This document shows positions 1 to 12,838 of a stretch of DNA of 64,000 nt, piece by piece; positions within the stretch are counted from its first letter, which is position 1; the number at the start of each line of letters is the position of its first letter. The notes beneath the pieces are model-generated. The model was not told the origin of the DNA. It ran no database searches and worked only from the letters and a program-made list of their open reading frames with translations. This stretch comes from Paulownia fortunei (Eukaryota > Streptophyta > Magnoliopsida > Lamiales > Paulowniaceae), in contig CM033120.1 in the NCBI GenBank assembly GCA_019321725.1, positions 1,054,001 to 1,118,000 of the forward strand. Reading direction: 5' to 3'. The position numbers and the translations under genes were made by a program.

Positions 1-945
1 TGTTTTGAATATTTGTATCAATTCAATTCTTGATTTATTTTCAAGTTGAGTTTTCTACATTGTTCTTAATTCTTTCATTTACTTGGCCACTAATTGAATG
101 ATTTGCTAATCATATTGATCCGGGAGGTGATATATGTGTCTAATTCTATGTGTAGAAAACTATAAATTGCATGTAAGATAGAAATATACTTACATGGTTT
201 GTGTAGTCTTGTTTGAGATCCATAGAACCTAATGAATTGTTGATTGTTGTAATTCACATAGGAATATAGTGGGTTAGTAATTGATAATATTTTCATTAGA
301 CCTTGGGAAAGGCTGGTGGATAATTTAGGGATTCTCGACTATCATTTGGAAAATAAATTAAGATTGATGCGATAAATTATTCAATTCAGATTAATTATGG
401 TGAAATCATAATCTTAGGCTTTTAAATTAGTAAATTTCATCTTTAAATGCTTTCTATCATTAATTTAGTTTAGTGAATTTAATTTACAAACAAAAACACA
501 AAAATGATAGTCGGTTTTACCATACACATCGGATTGTCGGTTTATGTATTCCGAATTAAGCTAGTCTACCAGACTCCTTTTGATCGAACCACGAATATAC
601 CTTTGTCGTTGGTGATGAATAACTACTATAATTATTCACTCAATTAGACACCTCACATCTTTGGAGTCAATGGTGAAGCTTCAAGAAAACTTAGATAGAA
701 AAATAATTGATAGAATATGAAGAGAGATTTTGAAAAAAATATATCCATTCACTCACATTCTATTGGATGGATTAGAGATATATATTTCTACCTCAAAAAT
801 GCATTTATTCAAATAAAATTAGAGTTAGCATAATTTTGGTACTTAATAATTCAACAATTTTCGTGGGAACGATAACTTATTCATCACTTTATTACTTGTA
901 CACGATAACATGCACTTGCGTTCACAAATTATCGTAATAAGTTTT

Positions 946-957
946 TGGCGCCGTTGC
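946..957 (+). other. Primer-binding site, tRNA-Asp type
   Basis: TGGCGCCGTTGC is complementary to the 3' end of plant tRNA-Asp, a primer commonly used by Athila/Tat-group Ty3/gypsy elements. It lies 2-3 bases after the presumed LTR end, as expected. The match is lost after 12 bases, consistent with decay. Confidence 0.8.
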
Positions 958-1092
958 ATGATAGATTTTAATTTGATTTTTTCTCGTATATGTATATTTA
1001 TCTTTTCTCCTATTTTATTTTTCCTTAATTGTTTGAGTGTATCCATGTTTATAATTGCATGTGTTTTCTTGTGTGTGAGAAATGAGTAAAAA

Positions 1093-1662
1093 GTGATGGA
1101 CGAGATGGTATATAATTCATACTATTGGCCAACTGAATATGACATGACAAATCAAACTTCAATTCAGGCATCTAGAACGAATCAAGTAGATGTCATTAAT
1201 GCATTAGGTGCTCAAGTAGAAACACTTTCAAATGAGATGGAGAAATATTTTGCAGTAAATGCTAATCATTCACCATTCAAGGTATGTGAGCCATATGGCA
1301 GTTTTCATGCAAGTACACAATACCAAAAGATCAATCAATTTGCACCACCATACGTCGAGCATGCTGAATATAGGTGGAATTACAACCGACTACAAAATTA
1401 TCCTTTCTCCAACACTTATCATCAGGGATGGCCAAATCATTCTAATGCTTCATGGAGAAATGATGAGAATATGATGTGGCATGCACCTAGTTACCCACCA
1501 TTAGAGAATAAACGAAGCATTGAAGAAGCTTTAACTCAATTTGAAAGTACTACTGACCAAATCTTGTTGCAAACTCAACCTAGTAATCCATCACAACAGA
1601 TTTTTCCTTACACAACTGAGGCAAATGGAAAGGTGAAGAACATTGTGATGCTAATTTGCTAA
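1093..1662 (+). pseudogene. Gypsy gag C-terminal remnant
   Basis: This is an open stretch of ~189 codons without a convincing start. Near residues 99-120 it reads NRLQNYPFSNTYHQGWPNH, close to the Asn/Tyr/Trp-rich segment after the gag capsid region in plant Athila-like elements. A later acidic stretch (SIEEALTQFESTT) fits the same region. The capsid and zinc knuckle upstream are missing. It is part of the non-autonomous element, not a host gene. Confidence 0.7.
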
Positions 1663-1885
1663 GTGATGAAGAGATTGAAACTATTTTGTGGATTGAAAAA
1701 CTGATGAAGGATGAACAAGATATATCAACACAAATACCTCTAGCGGAGAAACGAGAAGAATATTGGGATGTTAATTTGCTAAGTGATGAAGAGATTGAAA
1801 CTACCTTGTGGATTAAAAAACTAGTGGAGGATGAACAAGAGGTATCAATACAAATACCTCTAGCGGAGAAATGAGAAGATCAAGA
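1646..1885 (+). repeat. Two-copy 120-bp tandem repeat in retroelement
   Basis: Two direct copies with a period of 120 bp (for example AATTTGCTAAGTGATGAAGAG at 1652 and again at 1772). Each encodes a ~40-residue acidic unit, LLSDEEIET.LWI.KL..DEQ followed by QIPLAEK, in one frame. The duplication stays in frame but the second copy stops after QIPLAEK. Confidence 0.85.
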
Positions 1886-2653
1886 AAATGTTCAACCAAT
1901 CGCGTCTCAAAAGTCATCACTCGAAGTTTTTTATCTCCATCTTCTACAAAATAACAACCCTATATCAAATATTGTGAAGGATGATTTGGGAATCTCATCA
2001 CACGAGTATAAATTGGAGGATCACGAGTTGGTAGATTGCTCATTAAAGCATTCTATGGTGGAAAATAAAGGTGTATTTGAGAATGTTGACAAATCTATTA
2101 TCCATATAGATTTCATCATCCCAAAATTGAAAAGGACAAAGACATCTCTTTCACACAAAGAGAATGATTTTTGGTCATCGGGTATGCACCCATCAATGTA
2201 CAAAAGGCACATGATCCCATGCCGAATTATGCTCGCTATGCTTATCTTTGGGGATTACCTACACTTCTTGAGCATACTAAGGCATGGCATGAAAAATACT
2301 TATTTTTGGATCCCGGACGAGAAAGGAAGAAGTCCGGCTGAAAACTATAAATTAAGCGCTTTTTGGGAGGCAACCCAAGTGTTTTACATTTTCTTTTATT
2401 TTTATTATTTAGTTGTTTAATATTCATTTTTTTTAGTTTGATGATTTTTTTTGTTTGTTTTCATTTCAGGATCCAACTCAAGTTTGGTCGAGAATTTGAA
2501 AAATAAGGAGTGATATGTCATCAACTAATGAATGCACATCCATCATTATTCTAGAAAAGGACAATGATGAAGTTAATGCAAACTAACACCATTCAGGGAA
2601 GTCTTCTATACCTTATCTTGCTTTATTTAATATTGAGGACAATGTTAGTTCTA

Positions 2654-2667
2654 AGTTTGGGGGTGGA
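2654..2667 (+). other. Polypurine tract-like sequence
   Basis: AGTTTGGGGGTGG preceded by '...gaggacaatgttagttcta' is the usual context of the polypurine tract in plant Ty3/gypsy elements. A second similar tract lies at 3822-3833. Which one primed plus-strand synthesis cannot be decided here. Confidence 0.55.
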
Positions 2668-3859
2668 TGTATGTGTTTCATTTGATTTTGTTTGTTTATA
2701 GCTTTTGAAAATTGATGAATATTGTGCTTATGTATGTGCTTGACTCTTGTGATAATTTTTACCTTTCTTGTAATTTTTTGGCATATTGAGCACATAGTAT
2801 TAAATATTTGGATTTTCTGTATACTTATAAAAAGTTTATGTAAACTCGATACTTTTTTTTGCGATCTCATATAATTCTAGAACTTGTTTGATTGTCACTC
2901 GATGCGAAATCTTAGGCTACATAACATTAGGAAAGTGATTTAAGCCATTTTGGGTCATTTGAGCCTTTCAAACCACCTTATTTATGATGCATAATCCCTA
3001 GTGTCCTCGTTGAGTCTATTGAGCTATTTTCTTTGTCACCCTACAAATCAACCTAAACCAATGAATTAATTTTTTTTATCTTACATATTAACCCATACTT
3101 AACTCATTGCTATTCTAGTAATATCATTTTGAGCATTGAAAATGGTTTTTAAAAATGGCAAAAGAGAGTTGGCGAAAACTCCCGAAAAAAAAGAGTAAAT
3201 AAATACGAGAAAAAAAGTGCAACACCCATTGTTCATAAAAACAAACAAGTTTGAGGATGTACCGCATAAAAAATGTGTGAAGAAAAGAGAGTTTAACGAA
3301 TAAAGTGGCGTGACAAATCAAAAGAAGAAAGGTTTGTGAAGGTGTGAGACCGAAAATGTGGTGGTGCTCATCAATAAGGTTCTAGAATAGTTGGGTGCTA
3401 TGAGTAATTTGAGCCACTATATTATCTTTTATCCTACAATTACCTTAGCCACACATTACAAGCTTTTAAGTCCTAATGATCTCTGATGTTGTGTTAGTCT
3501 ACAGTAGTGGAGAATGACATGAAAAACAAGCCAATGGAATTCAAAAATAAATAAATAAAGATCAATTATTGAGTTTGCATAAACCAATTTGAGTGGCGAA
3601 AAATTAGATGTAAGAGGCTACACACACACACACTCAAAGGATTTAAAGATGATGAATTTGGCACTTGAGTTGAAATCATGTATTTTGATAATATTTTGAG
3701 ATTTTTCTGAGTTTTAAACTCACAATAATTTTTGAGCCCTATTTAGTTAGTTGGTTGTGATCATCACTTGTTATTTTTCTTGTTTTATTTCTTTCTTTTG
3801 CTCGAGAACTAGCAAAATATTAAGTTTGGAGGTATTTGATGAGTGAAAATTATACCCAT

Positions 3860-6440
3860 TAATTAAGTACCATTTGAAATCCTTTGAAATTTCTTTGTTA
3901 ATTCGGAGATAAAGGTCCCAACTTTATTAGAAATCAAACTCTTGCAAGAGGAGATTATTCTTGAGATTCACGATGACTCATATGGGTCATATCACAATAA
4001 TTTATATGGTGGAATTCATTTAGGATAATTATTCTAAGACTTTGGGTATTAGGCTGAGTAAGAATCACATTGCAGAATGATGACAATGGGCCAAATTTTG
4101 ACAGAGATCCCTTTTGAAGTGGGTTTTTCATATCATAAAATAGTTCGAAAGGTGAATTTCAGGTTTTAGTGTTTTAGACTCATTGCACCCAATTTAAAAA
4201 TGTCTATTATCTATTATTTCTATCTCTATCTCTATTGTTTTAGTGTTTTAGACTTATTACACCCAATTTAAAAATGTCTATTACTTGTTATTTCTATCTC
4301 TATCTCTACTTTTATAAACGTATGAATAGTTAAAAAAAGTTTTTAAATTTTTTTTATATGTATACTATATCTGTAATTACTAATTATTAAATAGCCAAAA
4401 AGTAGGGTATAACTAGATTGTATCAGCATTTAAGACGTATAGTTTGAATATAATACCAACTTTCCTTTTTATATCAAACTCTTCTTCAAAAGCTAGTAGT
4501 CTAAATTTAATATATCATAAAATTTTGAATATTTTTAGTTTTTAAATGAAATCAGTTTCATCTAGAACTAAACTTCGAGAGTTTCTAATAATATATCATG
4601 GACATACAGAGCACTTTGTATAAAAGAGTTATGGTTAAAGCTGGCCATTTTTTGCATCATTTTGATTTTACAATACTTTCTCTAATTTTTTTCTCAATAA
4701 CTATCATATTCTTAGAATAATTCTAGGTTGAAAAGATATATGAATTTTCAGTAGAAATGAAAAAAATATGATGCTAAATAAAAAGGAATTTTAATGATAA
4801 CATAACAAAATAATTAAAATTTTATTAAAAATCAGAATAGACCCGAGTTGTGGCATTTATGTCAATGTGATACATGAGTTTTTATGATGCTCTAATTGGC
4901 ACTTAAGTTTTGCTATAAATATCAAATTAGTATATATTAGACAAGCTCCATCATATTCTTCATATAACTTTTTAAATGACAAATATATAGTTTTAAACTC
5001 TAATTTGTTCAATTATCTATTTAATTTTTCACGATACATTCAATTGATTAAAATAAATACTACCATTACGATAATATAAGTAAATTTTTTAGTAATAAAC
5101 AACCATATAAACAAAAAATATTTAATACATGTAGTTAATAAAATTAAAATACATCTTGATGGAAGCGATAAGTTTGAAATTAGACATAGTTAATTAATAA
5201 AATTAAATATACCTAGATGGAAACGATAAATTTGAAATTAAAATTTATGATATGAGATTTTAATTCAACTGTTAAATGTTGAGATATAAGAAAAAAAAAT
5301 ATAGAAAGATTTTAGTTGGATTTTCTTTCCAGACTTTATTTTAATTAGGCCTAACCAATAAGATAAAAAATATAAAAAATGGTTTTAAAACAAGAAAAAG
5401 ACAAAGATATTGGTTGCATCAAAAAATCACCTTTTTATACAAATGAAATTAGGGATTTTTTATAAAATTTTAATTTATTTTCTTCCGATCAGAATATGAC
5501 AAGTGGAATTGCTTGAAAATAAACTTGTGGCAGTTGACCAAGCAGTTGCTAACTGTAAATAAAATATATGACTATACAATCAATTGAGCAAAAGTATAGA
5601 CGTGTCTGTCCAGTCACCTGCTAATTACACAAAAGGATAGTCTAAAAAATATTTCAATACTCAAGTTTTTCCATTTATCTCAATGTAATACATTGATTTT
5701 TATGATGCTCCATAAATATCAAATTGGCATATATCGGGAGGGCTCCATTAAACTTTTCAACTTGAAATACAATTTTAATCTCTCAAATTTAATTTCAATT
5801 GTTTATTTAATTTTTATGATACATTAAATTGTTTAAAATAAATGTTATTATTATGATAACATATATAAAATTTTGTGTAGGAACAAACATCAATATTGAC
5901 AAAAATATATAAATATACATAGGTAATTAAAAAACTTAAAATGCATCTACATTGAAGTGATAAGTTTGAAACTGAATTTATGTACTAGTTTTTAAATTTA
6001 ATTTCTAAATGTTGAAATTTAAAAAAAAAAGGTAGAAATTTTTAATTGGATTTTCTTCCAACTTTGTTTTAATTAGGTCGAGTCAATAAGGTGAAAAATG
6101 CAAAAGAAAGGTTTTAAAACAACAGAAAGAATAAAATATTTGTCACATCAAAAATCACATGTTTTTATACAAAATAAATTAAGAATTTTTTACAAATTTT
6201 TAATTTATTTCCTTGCAATGAGAAGGTGACAAATGTTATTGTTCAAAAAACAACATGTGGCTTTTAACCATTACTGACTATATGAAAAAATGTGACTGAC
6301 AATCAGTTGTTGGCTATGGAAAAAGAGAGAGGTGTTTGTTCGGTCAGCACCAGACTGGCTTGTTTGTCCAGCTAGCACATCTCTATATTTCCAACAATTA
6401 TGTCTGCAAGCCACAATTTTCAACAATAATAAAAATTCTT
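3860..6440. repeat. Segmental repeat unit R1 (flank of small-gene array)
   Basis: This AT-rich sequence recurs as R2 (10.5-12.8 kb), R3 (14.1-15.3 kb) and R4 (18.8-19.28 kb). A landmark is 'gagataaaggtcccaact' at 3906, matched at 10576 and, weaker, at 14150 and 18830. R1 also holds internal duplications. A ~75-bp block containing TCTATCTCTATCTCTA is doubled at about 4168-4307. The block starting 'cgagttgtggcatttatgtc' at 4843 recurs diverged at about 5655. No coding region is seen. In R2-R4 the same sequence lies upstream (in gene sense) of a minus-strand small gene; the corresponding gene is missing left of R1, where the retrotransposon sits. Confidence 0.75.
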
Positions 6441-6599
6441 GAAAAGTTTTTTCCTAACTTATGGGGAATCTGACATAGTCTCTTCATCATGCTCAAACTC
6501 ATCACCTAACCCTCAATCTTTACATTTACATCACCATCGTCTCCCGCACCCACAAATCTTCAGATTCATCATCTTCTCCCTCTATGAAAATCAGTGTTC

Positions 6600-7015
6600 T
6601 TATAATCGGACCGGTGATCAAATCGATCTTACTATCAATTAGCAGTTCAACTGATCGTACTGGTTCAACCGTCGATCGGACTGGTCTAATAAAAATTAAT
6701 TCTATATTTTTTATTATATTATGTAAAATAATAATATAATAGACTAATTGTTATTTACATTTTAAATGTAAAAAAAAAAGATAAATAACTACCTAAAAAA
6801 ATATCTAACAAAACACAAAATTAAAATAATTACATAAATATAACAAAATATCAAATTTAAACTTCATTAAAAAATAAAAAGTAAAAAAGTAAAAAAGTAA
6901 AAAAAAAATCAGTCAAATCGGTTTGACCGATAATTTGATTTTATATAGCCAACCGAACCGGATCGACCTTCGATTTTCAATTGGACCGGTTGAACAGGCC
7001 GATCGATCCAATTTT
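6600..7015. repeat. MITE-like element rich in 'accggttcaaccg' motifs
   Basis: Both ends carry related GC-richer motifs in inverted arrangement: 'cggaccggtgatcaaatcga' near 6608 and 'ttggaccggttgaacaggcc' near 6981, around an AT-only centre. This is a common form of non-autonomous DNA element in plant genomes. The exact ends and a target-site duplication are not resolved. Confidence 0.5.
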
Positions 7016-7726
7016 GAAAATTGCCTTCTTTTATTTTCCTCAAGAATGGCATCATCCTTTTTTATAGCAGGTTCATGGTCTCATGTCGGTGGCTTTTGTT
7101 CAGTCTTTTCCATTAATTTCATCCCTAGATGAATCCTGTTGACTAGCCATCAATTGGATTTCATGCTCTACATATATATGCATCTCCCTAGAGAAAACAT
7201 ACTTAATAAACTATGTCAAAATATCCTTATCATCAATTAACAACTCAAAGCCTCTATTCAGTATAACGTAATATCTTTTTCTCCATTCACCTATCCATAC
7301 TCTTATCACTAAAAAAATCCAGATTGATCTGAGACATATCTATTATTTCTAAATAGTCAAACAAAGTTGAATGTCCACTAACGTAATGAGCATGATATTG
7401 GGTTCGCATAATTATGGATGATATGTAGCAAAAATTTGAAAACTAAAACATGCATATAACAACTATTATATCCAACCCCGAATTCGAAGTGATTAATTGG
7501 TTGTGTTTTAAAATTACTCGCTTAATAAAAAAAAACCACTTGATTCAATTACACTCTTGTTGATGACGATGTACGAACAATTCAAATCGTCTGGCACTTG
7601 TTAGAAATTCAATCCGAAAGAACTCCACATGTAGTCTCTCTACGAGTATCCATACCACAGACAAAGCCACAAATGTATAAATCTTGCTAAAAATTTATAG
7701 TTCTGATTCTAATCCAAAATATGGGA
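7016..7726. other. Intergenic, no gene seen
   Basis: Mixed AT-rich DNA. Only short open frames with no recognisable motif are present. It separates the MITE-like element from an LTR-like block. Confidence 0.5.
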
Positions 7727-9103
7727 GTGTAGTTTGTTAAATGGGTGTTTTACTTATAATTCGAATATCTTTAACTTAATTATTTATTCGTGTTTAAGCA
7801 TTTTTTATTGCTTTTTATGTGTTTTGTTCATATTTTTTAAAAAAATAAAAAATAAGACAAGTGGTAGGAGTCGAGAAGATGTAACCAAAAAGGGAGAAAA
7901 ATATTCTAAATTCCAAGGTTTGTTACCGCGGCGCCAAGTTTTGGGGCTGTGGCGCCACATTTCTAGTTCATAGTCCTATTGGGGTAGTGTTTATATTTTG
8001 GGCATATTTCTTGGTTGAAAAGTCCTATTTATCATATTCTTAATTTATTGGAGAGATAAGAGATAGAGATATGACTTTTGTGTTGACCACAATGTCCAGT
8101 TTAGTCAATTTAAAAGAGAAAATTTCGGTTGAAGAGTCAATAGTGTATTGAAACTTTTTGTTGTGACATATCTCGGTATTTTTTATATAACTTACCCCAC
8201 AATATTGATATTAAGATGATTCAAGCACCTATCAGAAGCCAACTGATAATTTATATGAAGACTTTAAAAGCTAATTCATTTAGAAAAGAAGTCAAAAATC
8301 ATTTGAAAAAAGCTTAATAGAGTAGAACAACTCAGCCAGGCGCTGCGGCTCTTGATTTTTGGGGCCGCGGCTTCGGAGGTCATGAATTTCAACCAGTGAA
8401 CTTTGTCGCCTTGGCACCATGATTTTTTAGCTACAGTGCGGATGAGAAATTCTGTACAGTATATTCTGGCATCGTGGCGACTGAGTCTTAAGTCCAGATT
8501 TGGAGGAAGAGTAAAAATAGAAGAGTTGAGACTCTTTAAAAAAATTTAGCACTTTCGAAAACACAAGGAGAAGGCTTGGAAGTAAGGAAAGGACTTCAAG
8601 AATACAATTGACGGCATCTATCATCTGGAAAGAGAATTTTCTGTCTTTTACTTATTAAATTATTTCTTTAATTTCTCGTCTATCTTCAACCATGATTTTT
8701 AGTTTTGATAGAATTTTAGTTTTATGTTTTTTAAAGGGATATTAAAATTTGAATTATAATTTATAATTACTTGGCACTCGAAAGAGGAAGTTGACTACTT
8801 TAAGAATTATTGACTTAAAAATTGTTTGCTTGAAATTGATGAATTGAATTTGTAAACATAGATGAAAAATTGGTGAACTCATACCTCTAGAATTAATTGC
8901 CTGTTAACCCAAGTGAACTTTTCTAGTATAATTATAGGATTATTTAGTATTATTACTTACAACTCTTATTTAGATCATCTGAATAAAGTTAAGATTATTC
9001 TAATTATAATAGTTATTATTTATTTGATATCAATCCATGTGAATACGACAATCCTTCTCACCTTACTATATAAAAACTTGATACCATATGCTTACGGACA
9101 GAA
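7727..9103 (+). mobile_element. LTR-like block (probable solo gypsy LTR)
   Basis: Begins near 'tgttaaatgggtgttttact' and contains GCGGCGCC / GGCGCTGCGGC-type GC patches at 7926-7966 and 8334-8384 inside otherwise AT-rich DNA. Such patches are typical of LTRs of the Tat/Athila/Retand gypsy group. The right part ('gtgaatacgacaatccttctcacc' near 9039) resembles the usual LTR 3' end context. No primer site or internal coding follows, which suggests a solo LTR. Ends are approximate and no target duplication was confirmed. Confidence 0.45.
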
Positions 9104-9600
9104 ATTCCACGAATGCAATTGTGATTCTTAAATCAATAAAGTGATTAGAAGAATTACACTATAATAAAAAAGGGTGGAACCTTCTTGATATGAAGAACAC
9201 AAGGATAGAGAGAACAAGAGATGGAGGTGTGCAAATTTTAGCTCCTACAGTTGCTAAGTTTCGGCCCCTTGATAAATCTTATTCCAATTAGGTTCCTTGT
9301 TTATCTCCATCTCTTTGTTTCTTATCTTATTCCTATTAGGTTTGATCCTATTGCGGGCATGTTCAATATAATCGTTCCCCAACGAGCACCTGCACACATG
9401 CATTAACGTCTCCACACATATACCTATGGAGACATCCTCCTTTCGAGCATTGTTTTAAGAATTTTCACATTGTAAACCATTCATATGAAAGTGTAATAGA
9501 GTAATGAATATATGCTAGTTATCATGAAGATGGTGGAGGTAAATACGAGCATTATTTTTCATTTAGTCATTGAGTGCTCCTGCATTCACATAGATCATGA
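9104..9600. other. 3' flank of small-gene copy 1
   Basis: The part from about 9440 resembles 13330-13560 and 17990-18180 ('gtgtaatagagtaatgaata', 'attttcatttagtcattgag'), so it belongs to the duplicated unit and lies downstream of the minus-strand small gene. Nothing else is recognised in 9104-9440. Confidence 0.6.
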
Positions 9601-9699
9601 TATAGTGGGTGCAACAACAATGTTTATTTAGGGAGGTTCTATATAAACCTCTTGCACTATTTATATACTATAAAGTCTCAGTTTTGAATGCTGGATCTT

Positions 9700-10176
9700 C
9701 ACTTTCCAGTCTTACACTGGGAGCTTTCTTTGCTCAGAGTAACAGAGGCGGTTGTCTCCAATGGGTTGAGGAGGCCCTTCAAAAGCCCCACACCCAATGT
9801 TAGTCCAACACTCTGAGACTCCTTAGCGTTTTGGTGCTTACCACCATAACCAGAATAGTCATTTTTGCTGTTGCAGGTATTGTGTTGCTGCCCTTTTTGA
9901 TAACAGGTTTCAGAACATTGATACTTCTTCTGATCATGCCTCCATAACCATTGTACTTATCTTTTGGTGGGGATTGGATTGACCAGGCTTCACCTGCATG
10001 CTTGAGCCTTTGTTGTAGTACTGATAATCATCCTTGAACGTGTAGTCCTCCTCCACTACCTTATGGCAGTGTTCTTTGTGGCCACCATGACCAGAATAGT
10101 CATCCTTGAACTTGTAGTCCTCCTCCACTACCTTATGGCAGTGTTCTTTGTGGCCGCCACACGGATACGTTTGCAT
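9700..10176 (-). pseudogene. Small HKEH/KDDY protein, copy 1, frameshifted
   Basis: Minus-strand relative of the genes at 13.6 and 18.2 kb. From the ATG at 10176 it reads MQTYPCGGHKEHCHKVVEED, then an internal tandem duplication of the HKEHCHKVVEEDY.FKDDY segment, and runs out of family sequence into a stop at 9934. The family sequence continues in other frames further down: the GGYDEKK-like segment near 9935-9950 has lost one base, and a good match to the C-terminal SVGLTLGVGLLKGLL.PLETT lies at about 9715-9810. At least two frameshifts therefore separate N- and C-terminal halves. A TATAAGTA element sits ~65 bases upstream of the ATG on this strand. An unusual spliced form cannot be excluded, but no convincing short intron is seen. 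Function unknown. Confidence 0.6.
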
Positions 10177-10519
10177 TTTTCTCCTGGCTTTTTTGAACTG
10201 GTTTGCCGTGCTTGGAGTTTAAGTTTAGGATTGCTACTTATAGTTTTCATGCTATGGTTCCAATTTGATCAGGACGCATCGGATTCTTATCTTTCCAATG
10301 TTTTAAAGTTTATAAAATTCGATACCCACATGTGATTTTGCATTAGAATTTATGTGAAGAAAAAATTCTCCAAACTTGATTTCAACTTGTGGGGAATTTG
10401 ACATGTTGGACCAGCTTTATTAAAATGCTTTTTTAAGTACTATGAAATAGACCAGCATTACTAAAATGCTTTTTTTAGTACTATGAAGTAAACAAGATTT
10501 TTTTAGATTATTGACTTTG

Positions 10520-12790
10520 GAGTCCCATGAAATTCTTTGATATGTTCAAATAAAAGAACTTCCTTTGCTAAGGCAGAGATGAAGGTCCCAAATTTGTTAG
10601 AAATCAAACTTCTGCAAGAGAATATTAATTTTGGGATTCACGATGATTTATCTGGGTCAAATCACAATAATTTATATTACGGGATTCATTTTAGATAATT
10701 TTATAAGATTTCAAGTGTTTGGCTTAGTAAGAATCACATTGCAAAACAATGACAATGGGTCTGATTTTGATTTGGATCCCTTTTGATGTGGATTTTTGAT
10801 ATTATAAATGAGTCCGAAAGGTTAATCTCGAGTTTTAGTATTTTAGACTCATTGCACACTATCTAGAAATATCTATTATCAATTATCTCTATCTCTATCT
10901 CTACTTTTATAAAGGTATGAATAGTTAAAAAGTTTTCTGAAATATTTGATGTGTACTATATCCCTAATTACTAATTATTAAATAGCCAAAAAGTAAGGTG
11001 TAACTGGATTTTATCAGCTTTTAAGATATATAGTTTGAATATAATACTACGTTTCCTTTTTTATGTCAAATTCTTCTTCAAAAGCTAGTAGTCTAAATTC
11101 AATCTATCATAAAATTTTGAATACTTTAAATTTTCAAATGAAATCGATTTCTTCAATAACTAGATTTCGAGAGTTTTCTAACAATATGTCATGGACATAC
11201 ATAGGACTTTTATAAAACAGTTATGGTTAAAGCTTACCATTTTCCATAGTTGTGGTTTTATGAGACTTTCTATCCTATTCTTAGAATAATTCTAGGTTGA
11301 AAAGGAATATAAATTTTCAGTAGAAGTGAAAAAAATGCTAAAAAAAAAGAAATATTAATGATAACATAGCACAATAATTAATTTTTTATTAAAAATTAGA
11401 ATAGACCCGAGTTTTGATGTGATACATGAGTTTTTATGATGCTTTAATTGGATCCTAAGTTTTGCCATAAATATCAAATTAATATATATATTAGATGAGC
11501 TCCATCAAATTCTCCATAGAACTTTTTGCAACGACTAATATACAGTTTTAAAATATAATTTAATTTTAATTATCTATTTAATTTTTCATGATACATTTAA
11601 TTGATTAAAATAAATCCTACCATTACCATAATATAAATAAAAAATTTAACAATAAACAACCATATTAATCAAAAAATATAAATACAGGTAGGTAGTTAAT
11701 ATAATAATATATATATCTAGATGGAAGCGATAAGTTTGAAATTACACGTTGATGTGGCCTAGATTTGGCCTGCCTTGCATTAGCTTAGCTGATTTGGGCC
11801 CTAGGGACCAAAGGGCTGAGCTCGTCCCTACAGGTCTTAAGACGAAGTAGTCTGATATGGCTCGAACCGATTAGGTGGGGCTAATGGACCGCATTGTTTA
11901 TTTGGTTATTCTGGGCTCAGGCCCAGTGTCACTTCTAATGGTTTCAGTCAAGCTGGTTGAACTGAGTTTTCTTAATAGCCCAAACGGATTATTCGTGGAA
12001 TATATGGATTGATCTAAATTGATGAGTTTAATTCAGTCCAGCAGAAATAAAGTTTTACTCAACTTCTTATATGTTCTAGATAAAGTAAGGGAATCCTACC
12101 ATATATGGGATCGAGATTTACGGAATCATTACCCTAATCATATTCATCCAGATAAGGTATTAAAATCCTAATTTGTATGATTTTCTTCCCTTATTCATGC
12201 CTATAAATACTCCTTATTTTTCATAAGGTATGTTCCCCTTTACGTCACACTATAGAAAAATCTCTAATATTCAATTACTCTTTTGGATCATACACTCACT
12301 TATGTATCAGAGAATTTTCGATGGCAAACCCCATCATCCCTAACCATTATTTTGTAGATTTTGGATTGGTTTCAAGGAGAGTAACACAACATCAACCATT
12401 GGATTTGGAGATTCTTAATCGTGTTATTTTCAGGCACATCAAGTTAGTTAATAAAATTAAAATACATCTAGATCAAAATGATAAGTTTGAAATTAATATT
12501 TATGGTATAGATTTTATATTTAACTTTTAAAAGTTGAGATTTAGGTAAAAAAAAAAGGGGTAGAAAGATTTTAATTGGATTTTCTTTCTAGGCTTTGTTT
12601 TAATTTAAGCCTAACCAATAACATGAAAATTTCCAAAAAAAGGTTTTAAAACAACAAAAAAACTAAGATATTTTTTCCATCAAAAACACCCTTTTATTCA
12701 AATTAAATAAAAATTTTTTTAAACAACTTTAATTTATTTTCTTCTAATGAGAATGTGACAAGACTGACGTATTTGTCCAATCAAGTTCAA
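10520..12790. repeat. Segmental repeat unit R2, interrupted by solo LTR
   Basis: Aligns by eye with R1 along most of its length, for example 'gaatcacattgcaaaacaatgacaatggg' near 10730 against 4050, and 'gatggaagcgataagtttgaaatta' at 11720 against 5158. At 11750 the match stops and resumes at 12442, bracketing an inserted LTR. No coding sequence. Confidence 0.75.
11750..12441 (+). mobile_element. Solo LTR inserted in R2
   Basis: A ~692-bp block begins TGATGTGG and ends CACATCA, giving the TG...CA ends and short inverted terminal repeat of an LTR (extendable to TTGATGTG/CACATCAA). It is absent from the matching place in R1, so it is an insertion. Inside is a TATA-like CCTATAAATACTCC near 12200. 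About 100 bp later comes the motif 'actcacttatgtatcagaga' followed by CCCC, which resembles the R/U5 segment of many plant Ty3/gypsy LTRs. A clean 5-bp target duplication is not visible ('cacgt' against 'agtta'), so the flanks have changed or the ends are off by a base. Confidence 0.75.
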
Positions 12791-12838
12791 TCACCACATT
12801 TTTAACAGTTATATCTACGGCCATAATTTTTCAATAAT

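Larger units (their letters stand above)
1..3836 (+). mobile_element. Non-autonomous Ty3/gypsy LTR retrotransposon, pol missing
   Basis: The first ~943 bases look like the 3' part of a 5' LTR running straight into a primer-binding site at 946. A gag C-terminal remnant follows (1093-1662), then a decayed stretch near 2180-2420 of the type found at the 3' side of plant gypsy elements, including the conserved '...gggaggcaaccc' context near 2365. Two purine-rich tracts follow, AGTTTGGGGGTGG near 2654 and AAGTTTGGAGGT at 3822. The second is followed by TGATGAGTG at 3837, which has the form of an LTR 5' end. No protease, reverse transcriptase or integrase is seen between gag and the tracts, so the element depends on others. 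The 3' LTR appears lost or reduced to ~30 bp, because repeat unit R1 starts near 3860. The family call rests on primer site, gag motif and purine tracts together. The left end lies outside the window. Confidence 0.75.
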
